Below are positions 19,732 through 27,758 of a stretch of 64,000 nucleotides of DNA, in pieces. This DNA comes from an uncultured Bacteroidota bacterium (lineage in GTDB: Bacteria > Bacteroidota > Bacteroidia > NS11-12g > UBA9320). Positions within the stretch are counted from its first letter, which is position 1. The number at the start of each line of letters is the position of its first letter. A program made the translations under genes and the position numbers. The stretch is from NCBI GenBank assembly GCA_937124965.1, contig CAKZLB010000046.1:164776-228775 (forward strand), given 5' to 3'. Under the pieces are notes generated by a model. It saw nothing but the letters and a program-made list of their open reading frames with translations. It did no database searches and was not told where the DNA came from.

Positions 19732-19761
19732 AAGGTCGATGAGCAATCATCGACCTTTTTT
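19732..19761 (+). terminator. Rho-independent terminator after the lipoprotein gene
   Basis: An 11-bp perfect stem, AAGGTCGATGA / TCATCGACCTT, is closed by a GCAA (GNRA) tetraloop and followed by a run of eight T. It ends only about 15 bases before the pfkA start. Confidence 0.92.
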
Positions 19762-19776
19762 TTGCTTATTTGTATC

Positions 19777-20760
19777 GTGAATAATAACATAAAACGAATA
19801 GGAGTTTTCACCTCTGGAGGTGATGCCCCAGGAATGAATGCTGGAATCAGAGCCGTTGTAAGAACAGCTACTTACCACGGAATCGAAGTCGTTGGGATTC
19901 GAAGAGGATACCAAGGGATGATTGACAATGATTTCATTGAGTTAAAAACACGGTCGGTTGCAAACATTATTCAATTAGGCGGAACAATGCTAAAAACCGC
20001 TAGGTGCGAAGAATTTAGGTCTGTAGAAGGAAGAACAAAAGCAGCTAATAATCTGCGGAAAAGAAAAATAGATGGCTTAGTTTGTATCGGTGGAAATGGT
20101 TCTTATACAGGAGCGATGAAACTGTATGAAGAACACCAAATACCCACTATGGGGATACCTGGAACCATTGACAATGATTTATTCGGCACTGACTTTACCA
20201 TTGGTTACGACACTGCTATCAACACGGCAGTTGACGCAATCGACAAGATTAGAGATACGGCCGGAAGTCATAACCGTGTGTTTATGGTTGAAGTGATGGG
20301 TCGTGATTCTGGTTTCATTGCAATGGCAGTGGGAATTTCTGGAGGTGCTGAAGCCATATTTATTCCCGAAGACACGAACGAAATGGAACTATTGCTTTCT
20401 CATTTCAAGAATGCTTCTAGACGGAATAAGTCATTCTCGATTGTTGTTGTTGCAGAGGGAGACCGACAAGGTGGTGCTTTAGCGATTCAAGAACAATTAG
20501 AAAAAGAGTTTCCAGACCTAGATGTGAGAACAACAATATTAGGGCACATTCAGAGAGGTGGAAGTCCAACAGCAAGAGATCGAGTTCTTGCAAGCCAGTT
20601 GGGCTACGAAGCCGTTGTAGGACTATTAAACGGAATAAATTCGAAAGCAGTTGGAATTGTTGCTGGAGAAGTCGTTCATACAGACTTTATAGAAGCCATT
20701 GGCAAATCGAAGAATATAGAACCAAGGCTCATTGAGATGGCAAAAATATTATCGCACTAA
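19777..20760 (+). CDS. pfkA: 6-phosphofructokinase
   Basis: PfkA phosphorylates fructose 6-phosphate to fructose 1,6-bisphosphate, the committed step of glycolysis. From the GTG at 19777 the protein has 327 residues and begins NNNIKRIGVFTSGGDAPGMN. The TTG at 19762 lies in the terminator U-run and is unlikely. Visible motifs are the PGTIDNDLFGTD catalytic segment, MGRDSGFIA and GHIQRGGSPTARDR. The ATP/Mg loop reads GGNGSYTGA, with Asn where the E. coli enzyme has Asp103 (GGDGS). The start codon comes shortly after TTATTTG, a weak -7 match. Its 3' end overlaps the convergent aminotransferase gene by 12 bases. Confidence 0.94.
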   Translation: MNNNIKRIGVFTSGGDAPGMNAGIRAVVRTATYHGIEVVGIRRGYQGMIDNDFIELKTRSVANIIQLGGTMLKTARCEEFRSVEGRTKAANNLRKRKIDGLVCIGGNGSYTGAMKLYEEHQIPTMGIPGTIDNDLFGTDFTIGYDTAINTAVDAIDKIRDTAGSHNRVFMVEVMGRDSGFIAMAVGISGGAEAIFIPEDTNEMELLLSHFKNASRRNKSFSIVVVAEGDRQGGALAIQEQLEKEFPDLDVRTTILGHIQRGGSPTARDRVLASQLGYEAVVGLLNGINSKAVGIVAGEVVHTDFIEAIGKSKNIEPRLIEMAKILSH

Positions 20761-21477
20761 AGAAATCGAGACTAATCCCTTTACCGCATTTGTTAAAACA
20801 ATGAAATCGGCAGACTCTAATGCTTTTAATGTAGTTGGTGTTTCTATTACGTCCACAAAGGATTTAAAATACGATGAATAAACGCCGTCAATTGGCCCTT
20901 CGGTTAATGGAATTCCATACCACTGATTGTCTTTAAGGTAAAAAACGTTTTGGCTTAAGCCTTCACATATTCGGCCATGCTCATTCAATAAAATGATATT
21001 TTGTAAATCTGAATTCCTTTTAGCAATCAAAGCAGCTTTAACGTAAAACAATGCTGATGTTGACTTAATACACGATAATGGTGTACAAGGTTTCTGCCAA
21101 GATTGTAAAACATACGTTGGTATTTTTTTTTGAGATTTTAAATTTCCCCACCAATTACCGTCGAGTAAAAAATTTGTGGTTGACAAGTCGCTAACTTTTC
21201 TAAAAGACACAGAGTAATCAATTTTATCAGATTCTGGCGTGTATAAGCCTCCATCATGTCTATAGAAATCAAGTCGAGCAACGTTTTCGTCCTCGCTCCT
21301 ATTTTTTAATATCAACTCGCTAAAGAATGAGTAGTCCCAGGAATTAGGCCATCGTAACTCCAAAAATTTCGCAGTTTTTTTAGCTCTGTGTAAATGATAC
21401 CTTAACAAAGGAATCATATTATCGACGATTCTGACAGTTTCGAAAAAACCATCCCCATATGCGAAACCTCTATTCAT
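20749..21477 (-). CDS. Class IV aminotransferase (PabC/IlvE-like)
   Basis: A 242-residue fold-type IV PLP enzyme. The family motif NRGFAYGDGFFETVR comes right at the start, SCIKSTSALFYVKAA includes the PLP-lysine region, and LLNEHGRICEGLSQNVFYLKD and TEGPIDGVYS follow. Whether it is 4-amino-4-deoxychorismate lyase or an amino-acid transaminase cannot be decided. The N-terminus lacks the roughly 15-25 residues that normally precede this motif, and no in-frame extension exists because a stop codon lies within nupC. The ATG at 21477 sits immediately after the nupC stop, indicating coupling. It may be a naturally short form. Confidence 0.82.
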   Translation of the reverse strand: MNRGFAYGDGFFETVRIVDNMIPLLRYHLHRAKKTAKFLELRWPNSWDYSFFSELILKNRSEDENVARLDFYRHDGGLYTPESDKIDYSVSFRKVSDLSTTNFLLDGNWWGNLKSQKKIPTYVLQSWQKPCTPLSCIKSTSALFYVKAALIAKRNSDLQNIILLNEHGRICEGLSQNVFYLKDNQWYGIPLTEGPIDGVYSSYFKSFVDVIETPTTLKALESADFIVLTNAVKGLVSISLVR

Positions 21478-21481
21478 CAAA

Positions 21482-22819
21482 TTATGAATAAAACATACCT
21501 GCTACTGCTGCCGTCATTAGGCATGCGAGTGTTCCTCCTAATAGTGCCCTCATACCCAAACGAGCCAGAGTTGGTCGTTGATTTGGTGCAATAGTTCCAA
21601 TTCCCCCAATTTGAATTCCAATGGATGCAAAATTTGAAAATCCACATAATGCATATGTCATAATCACCACCGTTCTATTATGATGAAAAAGATTTTTCCC
21701 ATTGAAATCACTCAATGAGATGTACGCAATAAACTCGTTAATCACCGTTTTCTCGCCTAATAATTGCCCTGCCAACAAGGTATCATTCCATGGAACTCCA
21801 ATTAACCACGCAACTGGTGAAAATAAATATCCAAGTATCATTTCGAGTTTAAAGACCTTGTATGTGCCCTCGCTAATTTCATTAACCCAGCTATTCAAAC
21901 CAGTGTATTGACCAATTACATCAGAAAGCACATAATTTATCATGGCAATAAAAGCTAGAAAAACCAGTATCATTCCTGCAACATTAACCGCTAGTTTAAT
22001 CCCTTCTGTTGTTCCATTTGATATTGCTTCAAGTGGACCTGAGCCAATTTTAGTTTTATCAATTTTTAGATCTTTTTCAACCTTTTGTGTTTCTGGTAAA
22101 AGAATTTTTGAAAAAACGATAGCAGCAGGTGCCGATAAAACCGATGCTGTCAACAAATGTTTAGCAAAAACTTGTTGAAGCTCTACACTGTCACCACCCA
22201 GCATACCTATAAACGCGGCAAAAACACCGCCTGCGATTGTAGCCATGCCACCAGTCATTAAGCAGAGAATTTCGGACTTCGTCATGTTTTTAATGTAAGG
22301 CTTTACAACCAAAGGAGCCTCAGTTTGTCCAACAAACACATTAGCTGCTGCAGCCAGGCTTTCTGCACCAGACATGCGCATTGTTTTGCTTAGCACCCAG
22401 GCAAACCCATAAACTATTTTCTGAAGTATGCCTAAATAATATAGCAATGAGGTTAACGCAGAAAAGAATACGATTGTAGGAAGCACCTTAAAAGCAAAAA
22501 CATATCCAATGGTGTGTTCAACTTTAACAAATTGACCATCAACGTTTTTTGTTGCGAATATCTCAGCCATATCCGGCCAAACACCAAAGATGAATTCTGC
22601 CCCTTTATCTGTGAACGACAATAATTTTGTAAATGATGCTGCAAAAAATTCAAAAACACGCTCAACTCCAGGGACTTTAAATATAAGAACCGCTAAAAGA
22701 AGTTGCAGCCCAACACCTGTTATTACTAAACGCCAGTTAATGGATCTTCGATTTCCTGAAAACACAAAGGCAATTGCAACCAGTGACAATAAGCCCAAAA
22801 GGCCCTTCATTATGTACAT
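21482..22819 (-). CDS. NupC-family nucleoside transporter
   Basis: A 445-residue concentrative nucleoside transporter (CNT family) that imports nucleosides with Na+ or H+. It has about ten hydrophobic segments, the SLAAAANVFVGQTEAPLVVKP motif region, GGMATIAGGVFAAFIGMLGG, and the C-terminal YALCGFSNFASIGIQIGGIG signature. The start is taken as the ATG at 22819 because a -7-like element, CACCTTTG, ends exactly 4 bases upstream; an in-frame TTG further upstream is inside that element. It is coupled to the downstream aminotransferase. Confidence 0.93.
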   Translation of the reverse strand: MYIMKGLLGLLSLVAIAFVFSGNRRSINWRLVITGVGLQLLLAVLIFKVPGVERVFEFFAASFTKLLSFTDKGAEFIFGVWPDMAEIFATKNVDGQFVKVEHTIGYVFAFKVLPTIVFFSALTSLLYYLGILQKIVYGFAWVLSKTMRMSGAESLAAAANVFVGQTEAPLVVKPYIKNMTKSEILCLMTGGMATIAGGVFAAFIGMLGGDSVELQQVFAKHLLTASVLSAPAAIVFSKILLPETQKVEKDLKIDKTKIGSGPLEAISNGTTEGIKLAVNVAGMILVFLAFIAMINYVLSDVIGQYTGLNSWVNEISEGTYKVFKLEMILGYLFSPVAWLIGVPWNDTLLAGQLLGEKTVINEFIAYISLSDFNGKNLFHHNRTVVIMTYALCGFSNFASIGIQIGGIGTIAPNQRPTLARLGMRALLGGTLACLMTAAVAGMFYS

Positions 22820-22823
22820 TGAG

Positions 22824-22831
22824 CAAAGGTG
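22824..22831 (-). promoter_or_regulatory. -7-like element for nupC (CACCTTTG), leaderless spacing
   Basis: CACCTTTG differs from TAnnTTTG only at the first base and is separated from the ATG by 4 bases (CTCA), the same spacing as at pyrE and other genes here. Confidence 0.45.
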
Positions 22832-22938
22832 CAAAAAAAGATTGATGGTTCCAATGTAATGAAAACACTTGATTCATCACTTATTGCAGAATTTATACAA
22901 ACCAATTAACGATTAATTGTTCAAGCACAACACAAATA

Positions 22939-22951
22939 GAGAATTTGTCTC
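22939..22951. promoter_or_regulatory. Upstream inverted repeat 1 (GAGA-N5-TCTC)
   Basis: GAGAATTTGTCTC is a GAGA-N5-TCTC inverted repeat ending 134 bp before the -24 GG of sigma-54 promoter 1. The first sRNA unit has otherwise diverged here from units 2 and 3, yet this element and the following 30 bp or so (TTTTGA, TCCC and TGG blocks) are kept. It is a candidate binding site for a sigma-54 enhancer-binding protein. Confidence 0.5.
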
Positions 22952-23083
22952 GTTTTGATTATTTTGTCCCTTTTTGGAACTTTTAGAGATTGCCACACGG
23001 GCTACATACTTAAAGTGAAATTTAACGTAAAACACTATTAAACAATCTATTACATCCCCCATTTACACGATTATCATTGTTTA

Positions 23084-23100
23084 TGGCACACCAATTGCAA
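23084..23100 (+). promoter_or_regulatory. Sigma-54 promoter 1 (-24/-12)
   Basis: TGGCAC-N5-TTGCAA is a full match to the RpoN consensus TGGCAC-N5-TTGCW. The invariant GG (23085-23086) and GC (23097-23098) are 10 bases apart. It predicts a transcript start near 23110, exactly where homology between the three sRNA units begins. Confidence 0.82.
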
Positions 23101-23109
23101 TTTATGTAT

Positions 23110-23310
23110 CGCTCATATGGAGTAACGAAATTTGATAAATACTATACTACATTACTTATTACTTACTACTTGAAAATTATTTAAAATTCTGTTTTTACTA
23201 TTTGTACTACTATTCCACTTCGCCCGTGAGGGTAAAGAAAAACTAACTCAAATTACTAATCCATGCTCCGAATGAGCTAGAAAGACCGCCCCAACTAGGC
23301 GGTCTTTTTT
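23110..23310 (+). ncRNA. Sigma-54-dependent tandem sRNA, copy 1
   Basis: A predicted small RNA of about 200 nt, bounded by sigma-54 promoter 1 and an intrinsic terminator. Its 5' end, GCTCATATGGAG (23111-23122), can pair with CTCCGAATGAGC (23266-23277) next to the terminator, forming a closing stem with one mismatch and one wobble. The interior is AU-rich and probably mostly unpaired; it includes TACTTATTACTTACTACTTG and a small hairpin CCC-GTGA-GGG (23223-23232) with a GNRA loop. There is no conserved ORF of useful length. It is the first of three tandem relatives and the most diverged upstream of its promoter. The target is unknown. Confidence 0.75.
23281..23310 (+). terminator. Terminator of sRNA copy 1
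   Basis: A 10-bp perfect stem, AAAGACCGCC / GGCGGTCTTT, with a 7-base loop CCAACTA, is followed by TTTTTT. Confidence 0.92.
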
Positions 23311-23460
23311 ATTGTCACAACTTTCAGTACAAAAATTAGCAGAAGAACACTCGCAAATAATTCAATACCCTACTCTTTATTTAACACCACAATATTTTCA
23401 ACCATCACTAGACTTATTTCCAAACCACATTCACTCAAATCTAAACAATAATTAAAATAC

Positions 23461-23473
23461 GAGAATAAGTCTC
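23461..23473. promoter_or_regulatory. Upstream inverted repeat 2 (GAGA-N5-TCTC)
   Basis: GAGAATAAGTCTC ends 133 bp before the -24 GG of sigma-54 promoter 2. It is the candidate enhancer-binding-protein site for unit 2. Confidence 0.5.
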
Positions 23474-23604
23474 ATTTTGAATACATATTCCCATAATGGT
23501 TCTATGTGGGGTTTTTTAATTGCTATAAAACCCGCTCGACAAAACAACCTAACAAATTATATATCAATACATTAACACACATACTAGTCAACAAACCAAC
23601 TTCC

Positions 23605-23621
23605 TGGCATATCGCTTGCAA
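23605..23621 (+). promoter_or_regulatory. Sigma-54 promoter 2 (-24/-12)
   Basis: TGGCAT-N5-TTGCAA has GG at 23606-23607 and GC at 23618-23619 with 10 bases between. It predicts a start near 23631. Confidence 0.8.
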
Positions 23622-23630
23622 TTAACATAT

Positions 23631-23826
23631 TGCTCTTAAGGAGTAACGAAATTTGATAAATACTACACTACTTATTACTTACTACTTGAAAATTATTTAA
23701 AATTCTGTTTTTACTATTTGTACTACTATTACACTTCACCCGTGAGGGTTAAGAAAAACTAACTCGAATTACTAATCAATGCTCCATATGAGCTCGAAAG
23801 ACCGCCCCAACTAGGCGGTCTTTTTT
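23631..23826 (+). ncRNA. Sigma-54-dependent tandem sRNA, copy 2
   Basis: A predicted RNA of about 196 nt, closely similar to copy 1 over its whole length. One 5-base deletion falls in the ACTAC repeat tract. The 5' GCTCTTAAGGAG (23632-23643) pairs with 3' CTCCATATGAGC (23782-23793) with two internal mismatches. That 3' element is also a perfect complement of the 5' element of copy 1, so the two RNAs could pair with each other. The CCC-GTGA-GGG hairpin (23739-23748) is kept. The terminator stem is identical to that of copy 1. Confidence 0.75.
23797..23826 (+). terminator. Terminator of sRNA copy 2
   Basis: The same stem as terminator 1, AAAGACCGCC / GGCGGTCTTT with a CCAACTA loop, is followed by TTTTTT. 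Confidence 0.92.
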
Positions 23827-23976
23827 ATTGTCACAACTTTACGTTCAAAATTTAGAAGAAGATTAGTCTCAAAAAATTCAACACCCCACACTTTATTTAA
23901 CACCACAATATTTTCAAACATCACTAGACTTATTTCCAAATCACATGCACTCAAATCTAAACAATAATTAAAATAC

Positions 23977-23989
23977 GAGAATAAGTCTC
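23977..23989. promoter_or_regulatory. Upstream inverted repeat 3 (GAGA-N5-TCTC)
   Basis: GAGAATAAGTCTC ends 133 bp before the -24 GG of sigma-54 promoter 3, the same placement as in units 1 and 2. Confidence 0.5.
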
Positions 23990-24120
23990 ATTTTGAACAC
24001 ATATTCCCATAATGGCTCTATATGGGATTTTTTAATTGCTATAAAACCCGTTCGACAAAACAACCTAACAAATTATATATCAATACATTAACACACATAC
24101 TAGTCAACAAACCAACTTCC

Positions 24121-24137
24121 TGGCACACCGCTTGCAA
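24121..24137 (+). promoter_or_regulatory. Sigma-54 promoter 3 (-24/-12)
   Basis: TGGCAC-N5-TTGCAA is a full consensus match. GG is at 24122-24123 and GC at 24134-24135 with 10 bases between. It predicts a start near 24147. Confidence 0.82.
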
Positions 24138-24146
24138 TTAACCTAT

Positions 24147-24327
24147 TGCTCTTAAGGAGTAACGAAATTTGATAAATACTATACTACACTACTTATTACT
24201 TACTACTTGAAAATTATTTGCACTACTGTTATTCTAGCCCTAAACGCTGAGTAACTACAATTAAATTACGTAACCATGCTCACGTTAAGAGCTAAAGAGG
24301 CCTCCTGAACAAGGGGGCCTTTTTTTG
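24147..24327 (+). ncRNA. Sigma-54-dependent tandem sRNA, copy 3
   Basis: A predicted RNA of about 181 nt. The first 75 or so nt match copies 1 and 2. It then lacks about 22 nt between two ATTT repeats, and its 3' half has diverged, losing the CCC-GTGA-GGG hairpin. The closing stem is kept by compensating change: 5' GCTCTTAA (24148-24155) pairs perfectly with 3' TTAAGAGC (24285-24292). The terminator also has a different sequence but the same form. The RNA ends just where the -33 element of the icmF promoter lies, so it is not a 5' leader of icmF. Confidence 0.72.
24298..24327 (+). terminator. Terminator of sRNA copy 3
   Basis: Stem AGGCCTCC / GGGGGCCT (one G-U pair) with a 7-base loop TGAACAA, followed by a T-run. 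It keeps the shape of terminators 1 and 2 with different bases. Confidence 0.9.
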
Positions 24328-24355
24328 TCATAGATTGTCGAAAAGAATATCTTTG
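24324..24355 (+). promoter_or_regulatory. Promoter of icmF (TTTG-N20-TATCTTTG)
   Basis: A -33-type TTTG (24324-24327) is followed after 20 bases by TATCTTTG (24348-24355), the best full match to the Bacteroidetes housekeeping promoter in the window. The -33 element overlaps the U-run of the sRNA 3 terminator. The 5' UTR is about 13 nt. Confidence 0.75.
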
Positions 24356-24372
24356 CCCAACTCATTATTCCT

Positions 24373-27300
24373 ATGATCGATCAGTCACCATATACTCCAA
24401 AAAATAAAGTCCGAATTGTTACAGCTGCCTCACTATTTGATGGCCACGATGCTGCGATAAACGTAATGCGCCGAATTATCCAGGCAACTGGATGTGAGGT
24501 AATTCATTTGGGACACGACCGAAGCGCTGAAGAAGTAGTAAACACAGCAATTCAAGAAGATGCCAACGCAATCGCAATGACCAGTTACCAAGGTGGACAC
24601 AATGAGTACTTTAAGTACATGCATGATCTGCTAAAAGAGAAAGGTGCTGGACACATAAAACTCTTTGGCGGCGGAGGTGGAACAATACTGCCGTCTGAAA
24701 TTGCAGATCTTCAAGAATATGGTATTACGCGTATTTATCATCCGGACGATGGCAGATCTATGGGTTTGCAAGGAATGATTAACGACTTGATAATGCAATC
24801 CGACTTCCCTACTGGGTTAAACCTAAATGGAGAAGTTGAAACCTTTAGAAAAGGCGATAAAATGTCTATTGCTAAAGTAATATCAGCCGCTGAAAATTTC
24901 CCTGAGGAAAACAAAGATCTTTTAACTTCGATTAAAAATGAAGCCAAGCAAATAAGCACACCTGTTCTAGGTATCACGGGAACTGGTGGAGCTGGAAAAA
25001 GTAGCCTGGTCGATGAATTGGTGAGACGATTCCTTACGGACTTTGAAGACAAAACGATAGCTATTATTTCAGTCGACCCAAGCAAACGTAAAACAGGAGG
25101 AGCTTTGTTGGGTGACCGAATACGAATGAACAGTATTCGTAACGACAGAGTATATATGCGCTCTCTTGCAACTCGTCAAGCTAATTTGGCTCTATCTGCT
25201 CATATTGATACTGCCAAGGATATTCTCAAGGTAGCTGGGTATGACCTAATCATTTTAGAAACTTCTGGAATTGGTCAAAGTGATACGGAAATAACCGACC
25301 ATAGTGACGTTAGTTTATACGTAATGACACCTGAATACGGTGCTGCAACTCAATTGGAAAAAATTGATATGTTAGACTTTGCGGATGTTATTGCGATAAA
25401 TAAATTTGACAAACGCGGCGCATTGGATGCATTACGTGATGTAAAAAAACAGTTCCAACGCAACCATAAGTTGTTTGATCAAGATCCAGAAACAATGCCT
25501 GTTTTCGGAACTATTGCCAGTCAATTCAACGACCCTGGCGTCAATTCTCTTTATGGGACACTTATAAAAACGATTAATGAAAAAGCAGGTTCCAGCTTTG
25601 ATACAGGATATGGTTTGGAACAAGACTTATCTGAGAAAATATACATCATTCCTCCAAAACGAGTTCGTTACTTATCTGAGATAGCTGATAATAACCGAAA
25701 TTACGATAAGTGGGCTCGGACACAATCAGCTATAGCTCAAAAGCTTTTCGGACTTCGAAAAACGATAGCAACGATAACAGAAATTGGCGCCAATGACGCT
25801 GATCGACTTATCAAAGATTTGGAAGAAACGTACTCAAAAGTTGCGTTAGATTTTGATCCAAAACTTCAAGTAGTTTTAGATGAATGGGACAGTGTAAAGG
25901 AGTCCTACGCAAATGACATTTACACTTATTTAGTTCGAAATAAGGAAATACGAGTTGAGACAAAGACAACTTCATTATCACATCAAAAAATAAGCAAAGT
26001 TTCCCTTCCGAAATTCGAGGCATGGGGTGATGTATTACAATGGAACTTGCAAGAAAATGTTCCTGGAAAATTCCCATATACCGCTGGAATTTACCCTTTT
26101 AAGCGCCAAGGAGAAGACCCAACGCGGATGTTTGCAGGAGAAGGTGGACCAGAACGTACCAACAAACGTTTTCATTACTTAAGCAGCAGTATGCCAGCAA
26201 AGCGATTAAGTACGGCATTTGACTCGGTAACTCTTTACGGAAATGACCCTGATTACCGTCCTGACATCTACGGAAAAATTGGTAATGCAGGTGTTAGCAT
26301 TTGTTGCTTGGATGATGCTAAAAAACTTTATTCTGGTTTTAACTTAGCACACCAAATGACTTCGGTTTCAATGACTATCAATGGTCCGGCACCAATGTTA
26401 TTAGGTTTTTTCATGAATGCCGCAATTGACCAACAATGTGAGTTGTACATTAAGGAAAATGGCCTTGAGGAAGAAACTAGGAAAAAAATCGATGCATACT
26501 TTGCCAATAAAGGAACAAAGCAACCTACTTATAACGGTGAACTACCAGAAGGAAATGATGGTTTAGGCCTTATGTTGCTTGGACTTACTGGCGACAAAGT
26601 GCTTCCAGAAGATGTTTATACCAAAATCAAATTTGACACTTTAAGTCAGGTTAGAGGTACTGTACAAGCAGATATATTAAAAGAAGACCAAGCACAAAAT
26701 ACTTGTATTTTTTCAACGGAGTTTGCGTTGAGATTAATGGGTGACGTGCAGGAGTATTTTATCCAAAACAAAGTTCGTAACTTTTATTCGGTTTCTATTT
26801 CAGGATACCATATTGCGGAAGCAGGAGCTAATCCAATTTCGCAACTTGCTTTTACACTAGCGAATGGGTTCACATATGTTGAGTATTATTTAAGTCGTGG
26901 AATGGACATCAATCATTTCGGTCCAAACTTATCGTTCTTTTTCTCAAATGGTATTGACCCAGAATACGCGGTAATTGGCAGAGTTGCACGAAGAATTTGG
27001 GCAAAAGCGATGAAATTAAAATATGGTGCTGATGAACGTAGTCAGATGCTAAAATACCATATTCAAACGAGTGGTAGAAGCTTGCATGCTCAAGAAATTG
27101 ACTTTAACGACATTCGCACAACGCTTCAAGCACTTTACGCCATTTACGATAATTGTAATAGTTTACATACAAATGCATACGATGAGGCAATTACTACTCC
27201 AACAGAAGAAAGTGTGAGGCGAGCGGTTGCTATCCAATTAATTATCAATAGAGAACTTGGGTTAGCTAAAAATGAAAATCCACTTCAAGGCTCATTCATC

Positions 27301-27753
27301 ATTGAAGAATTAACCGATTTAGTTGAGGAAGCAGTGTTGTTAGAATTTGATAAAATTACAGATCGTGGTGGTGTTTTAGGAGCCATGGAAACGATGTATC
27401 AACGTTCAAAAATTCAAGAAGAAAGTCTGTATTACGAAACCTTAAAACACACTGGAGAATTCCCAATTATTGGAGTTAACACTTTCTTAAGTAGCAAAGG
27501 CTCTCCGACGATACTTCCAAAAGAAGTGATCCGAGCCACCGAAGATGAAAAACAATTTCAAATTAATACATTGCAAGAACTTCACGCTAGAAATTCGGAT
27601 GAAACTGAAGCACAATTAGCTAAGGTTCAAGAAGTTGCGTTGACCAATGGTAATGTATTTGATGCGTTGATGGAAGCCTGTAAATTCTGTTCACTTGGGC
27701 AAATTACAGACGCTTTGTTTAATGTTGGCGGTCAGTATAGAAGGAATATGTAA
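24373..27753 (+). CDS. icmF: Fused isobutyryl-CoA mutase (IcmF)
   Basis: This cytoplasmic adenosylcobalamin-dependent enzyme interconverts isobutyryl-CoA and butyryl-CoA (carbon-skeleton rearrangement). The 1126 residues follow the IcmF order: B12-binding domain first ([13 protein letters not shown], with the cobalt-ligating DGHD-type His), then a MeaI-like G-protein chaperone (Walker [10 protein letters not shown], about residues 201-209; base-specificity NKFDK), then the mutase barrel. The segment [20 protein letters not shown] has Phe where methylmalonyl-CoA mutases have Tyr, which favours IcmF over MCM. Some IcmF proteins also act on other acyl-CoAs. It is transcribed alone. Confidence 0.92.
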   Translation: MIDQSPYTPKNKVRIVTAASLFDGHDAAINVMRRIIQATGCEVIHLGHDRSAEEVVNTAIQEDANAIAMTSYQGGHNEYFKYMHDLLKEKGAGHIKLFGGGGGTILPSEIADLQEYGITRIYHPDDGRSMGLQGMINDLIMQSDFPTGLNLNGEVETFRKGDKMSIAKVISAAENFPEENKDLLTSIKNEAKQISTPVLGITGTGGAGKSSLVDELVRRFLTDFEDKTIAIISVDPSKRKTGGALLGDRIRMNSIRNDRVYMRSLATRQANLALSAHIDTAKDILKVAGYDLIILETSGIGQSDTEITDHSDVSLYVMTPEYGAATQLEKIDMLDFADVIAINKFDKRGALDALRDVKKQFQRNHKLFDQDPETMPVFGTIASQFNDPGVNSLYGTLIKTINEKAGSSFDTGYGLEQDLSEKIYIIPPKRVRYLSEIADNNRNYDKWARTQSAIAQKLFGLRKTIATITEIGANDADRLIKDLEETYSKVALDFDPKLQVVLDEWDSVKESYANDIYTYLVRNKEIRVETKTTSLSHQKISKVSLPKFEAWGDVLQWNLQENVPGKFPYTAGIYPFKRQGEDPTRMFAGEGGPERTNKRFHYLSSSMPAKRLSTAFDSVTLYGNDPDYRPDIYGKIGNAGVSICCLDDAKKLYSGFNLAHQMTSVSMTINGPAPMLLGFFMNAAIDQQCELYIKENGLEEETRKKIDAYFANKGTKQPTYNGELPEGNDGLGLMLLGLTGDKVLPEDVYTKIKFDTLSQVRGTVQADILKEDQAQNTCIFSTEFALRLMGDVQEYFIQNKVRNFYSVSISGYHIAEAGANPISQLAFTLANGFTYVEYYLSRGMDINHFGPNLSFFFSNGIDPEYAVIGRVARRIWAKAMKLKYGADERSQMLKYHIQTSGRSLHAQEIDFNDIRTTLQALYAIYDNCNSLHTNAYDEAITTPTEESVRRAVAIQLIINRELGLAKNENPLQGSFIIEELTDLVEEAVLLEFDKITDRGGVLGAMETMYQRSKIQEESLYYETLKHTGEFPIIGVNTFLSSKGSPTILPKEVIRATEDEKQFQINTLQELHARNSDETEAQLAKVQEVALTNGNVFDALMEACKFCSLGQITDALFNVGGQYRRNM

Positions 27754-27758
27754 GGAAG

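Larger units (their letters stand above)
23281..24220 (+). repeat. Tandem direct duplication (period 516 bp)
   Basis: The stretch from terminator 1 through upstream region 2, promoter 2 and the 5' half of sRNA 2 (about 23281-23700) is repeated, with scattered substitutions, from terminator 2 through sRNA 3 (about 23797-24220). The promoters are 516 bp apart; promoters 1 and 2 are 521 bp apart. Copies 2 and 3 are similar along their whole upstream regions, so they arose by a more recent duplication than copy 1. Confidence 0.9.

Noticed and set aside
23640-23665. Housekeeping -7 element GAAATTTG inside each sRNA 5' region
   Set aside because: It resembles TAnnTTTG but lacks the leading T and has no -33 element at a proper distance. 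The upstream -24/-12 promoter explains the transcript start better.
23110-24327. 6S RNA or a known Rfam family for the tandem RNAs
   Set aside because: Length and a 5'/3' closing stem recall 6S RNA, but the interior lacks the long hairpin with an open-complex-like bulge, 6S is not known to come in sigma-54-driven tandem copies, and no Rfam search could be run.
23110-24327. Small peptides encoded by the sRNA units
   Set aside because: Short ATG frames (for example ATG GAG TAA in copy 1) are not kept in copies 2 and 3, and indels between copies break every frame.
24433-26077. Minus-strand ORFs inside icmF
   Set aside because: They lie wholly antisense to a strongly conserved gene and have no recognisable protein features; shadows of the real frame.
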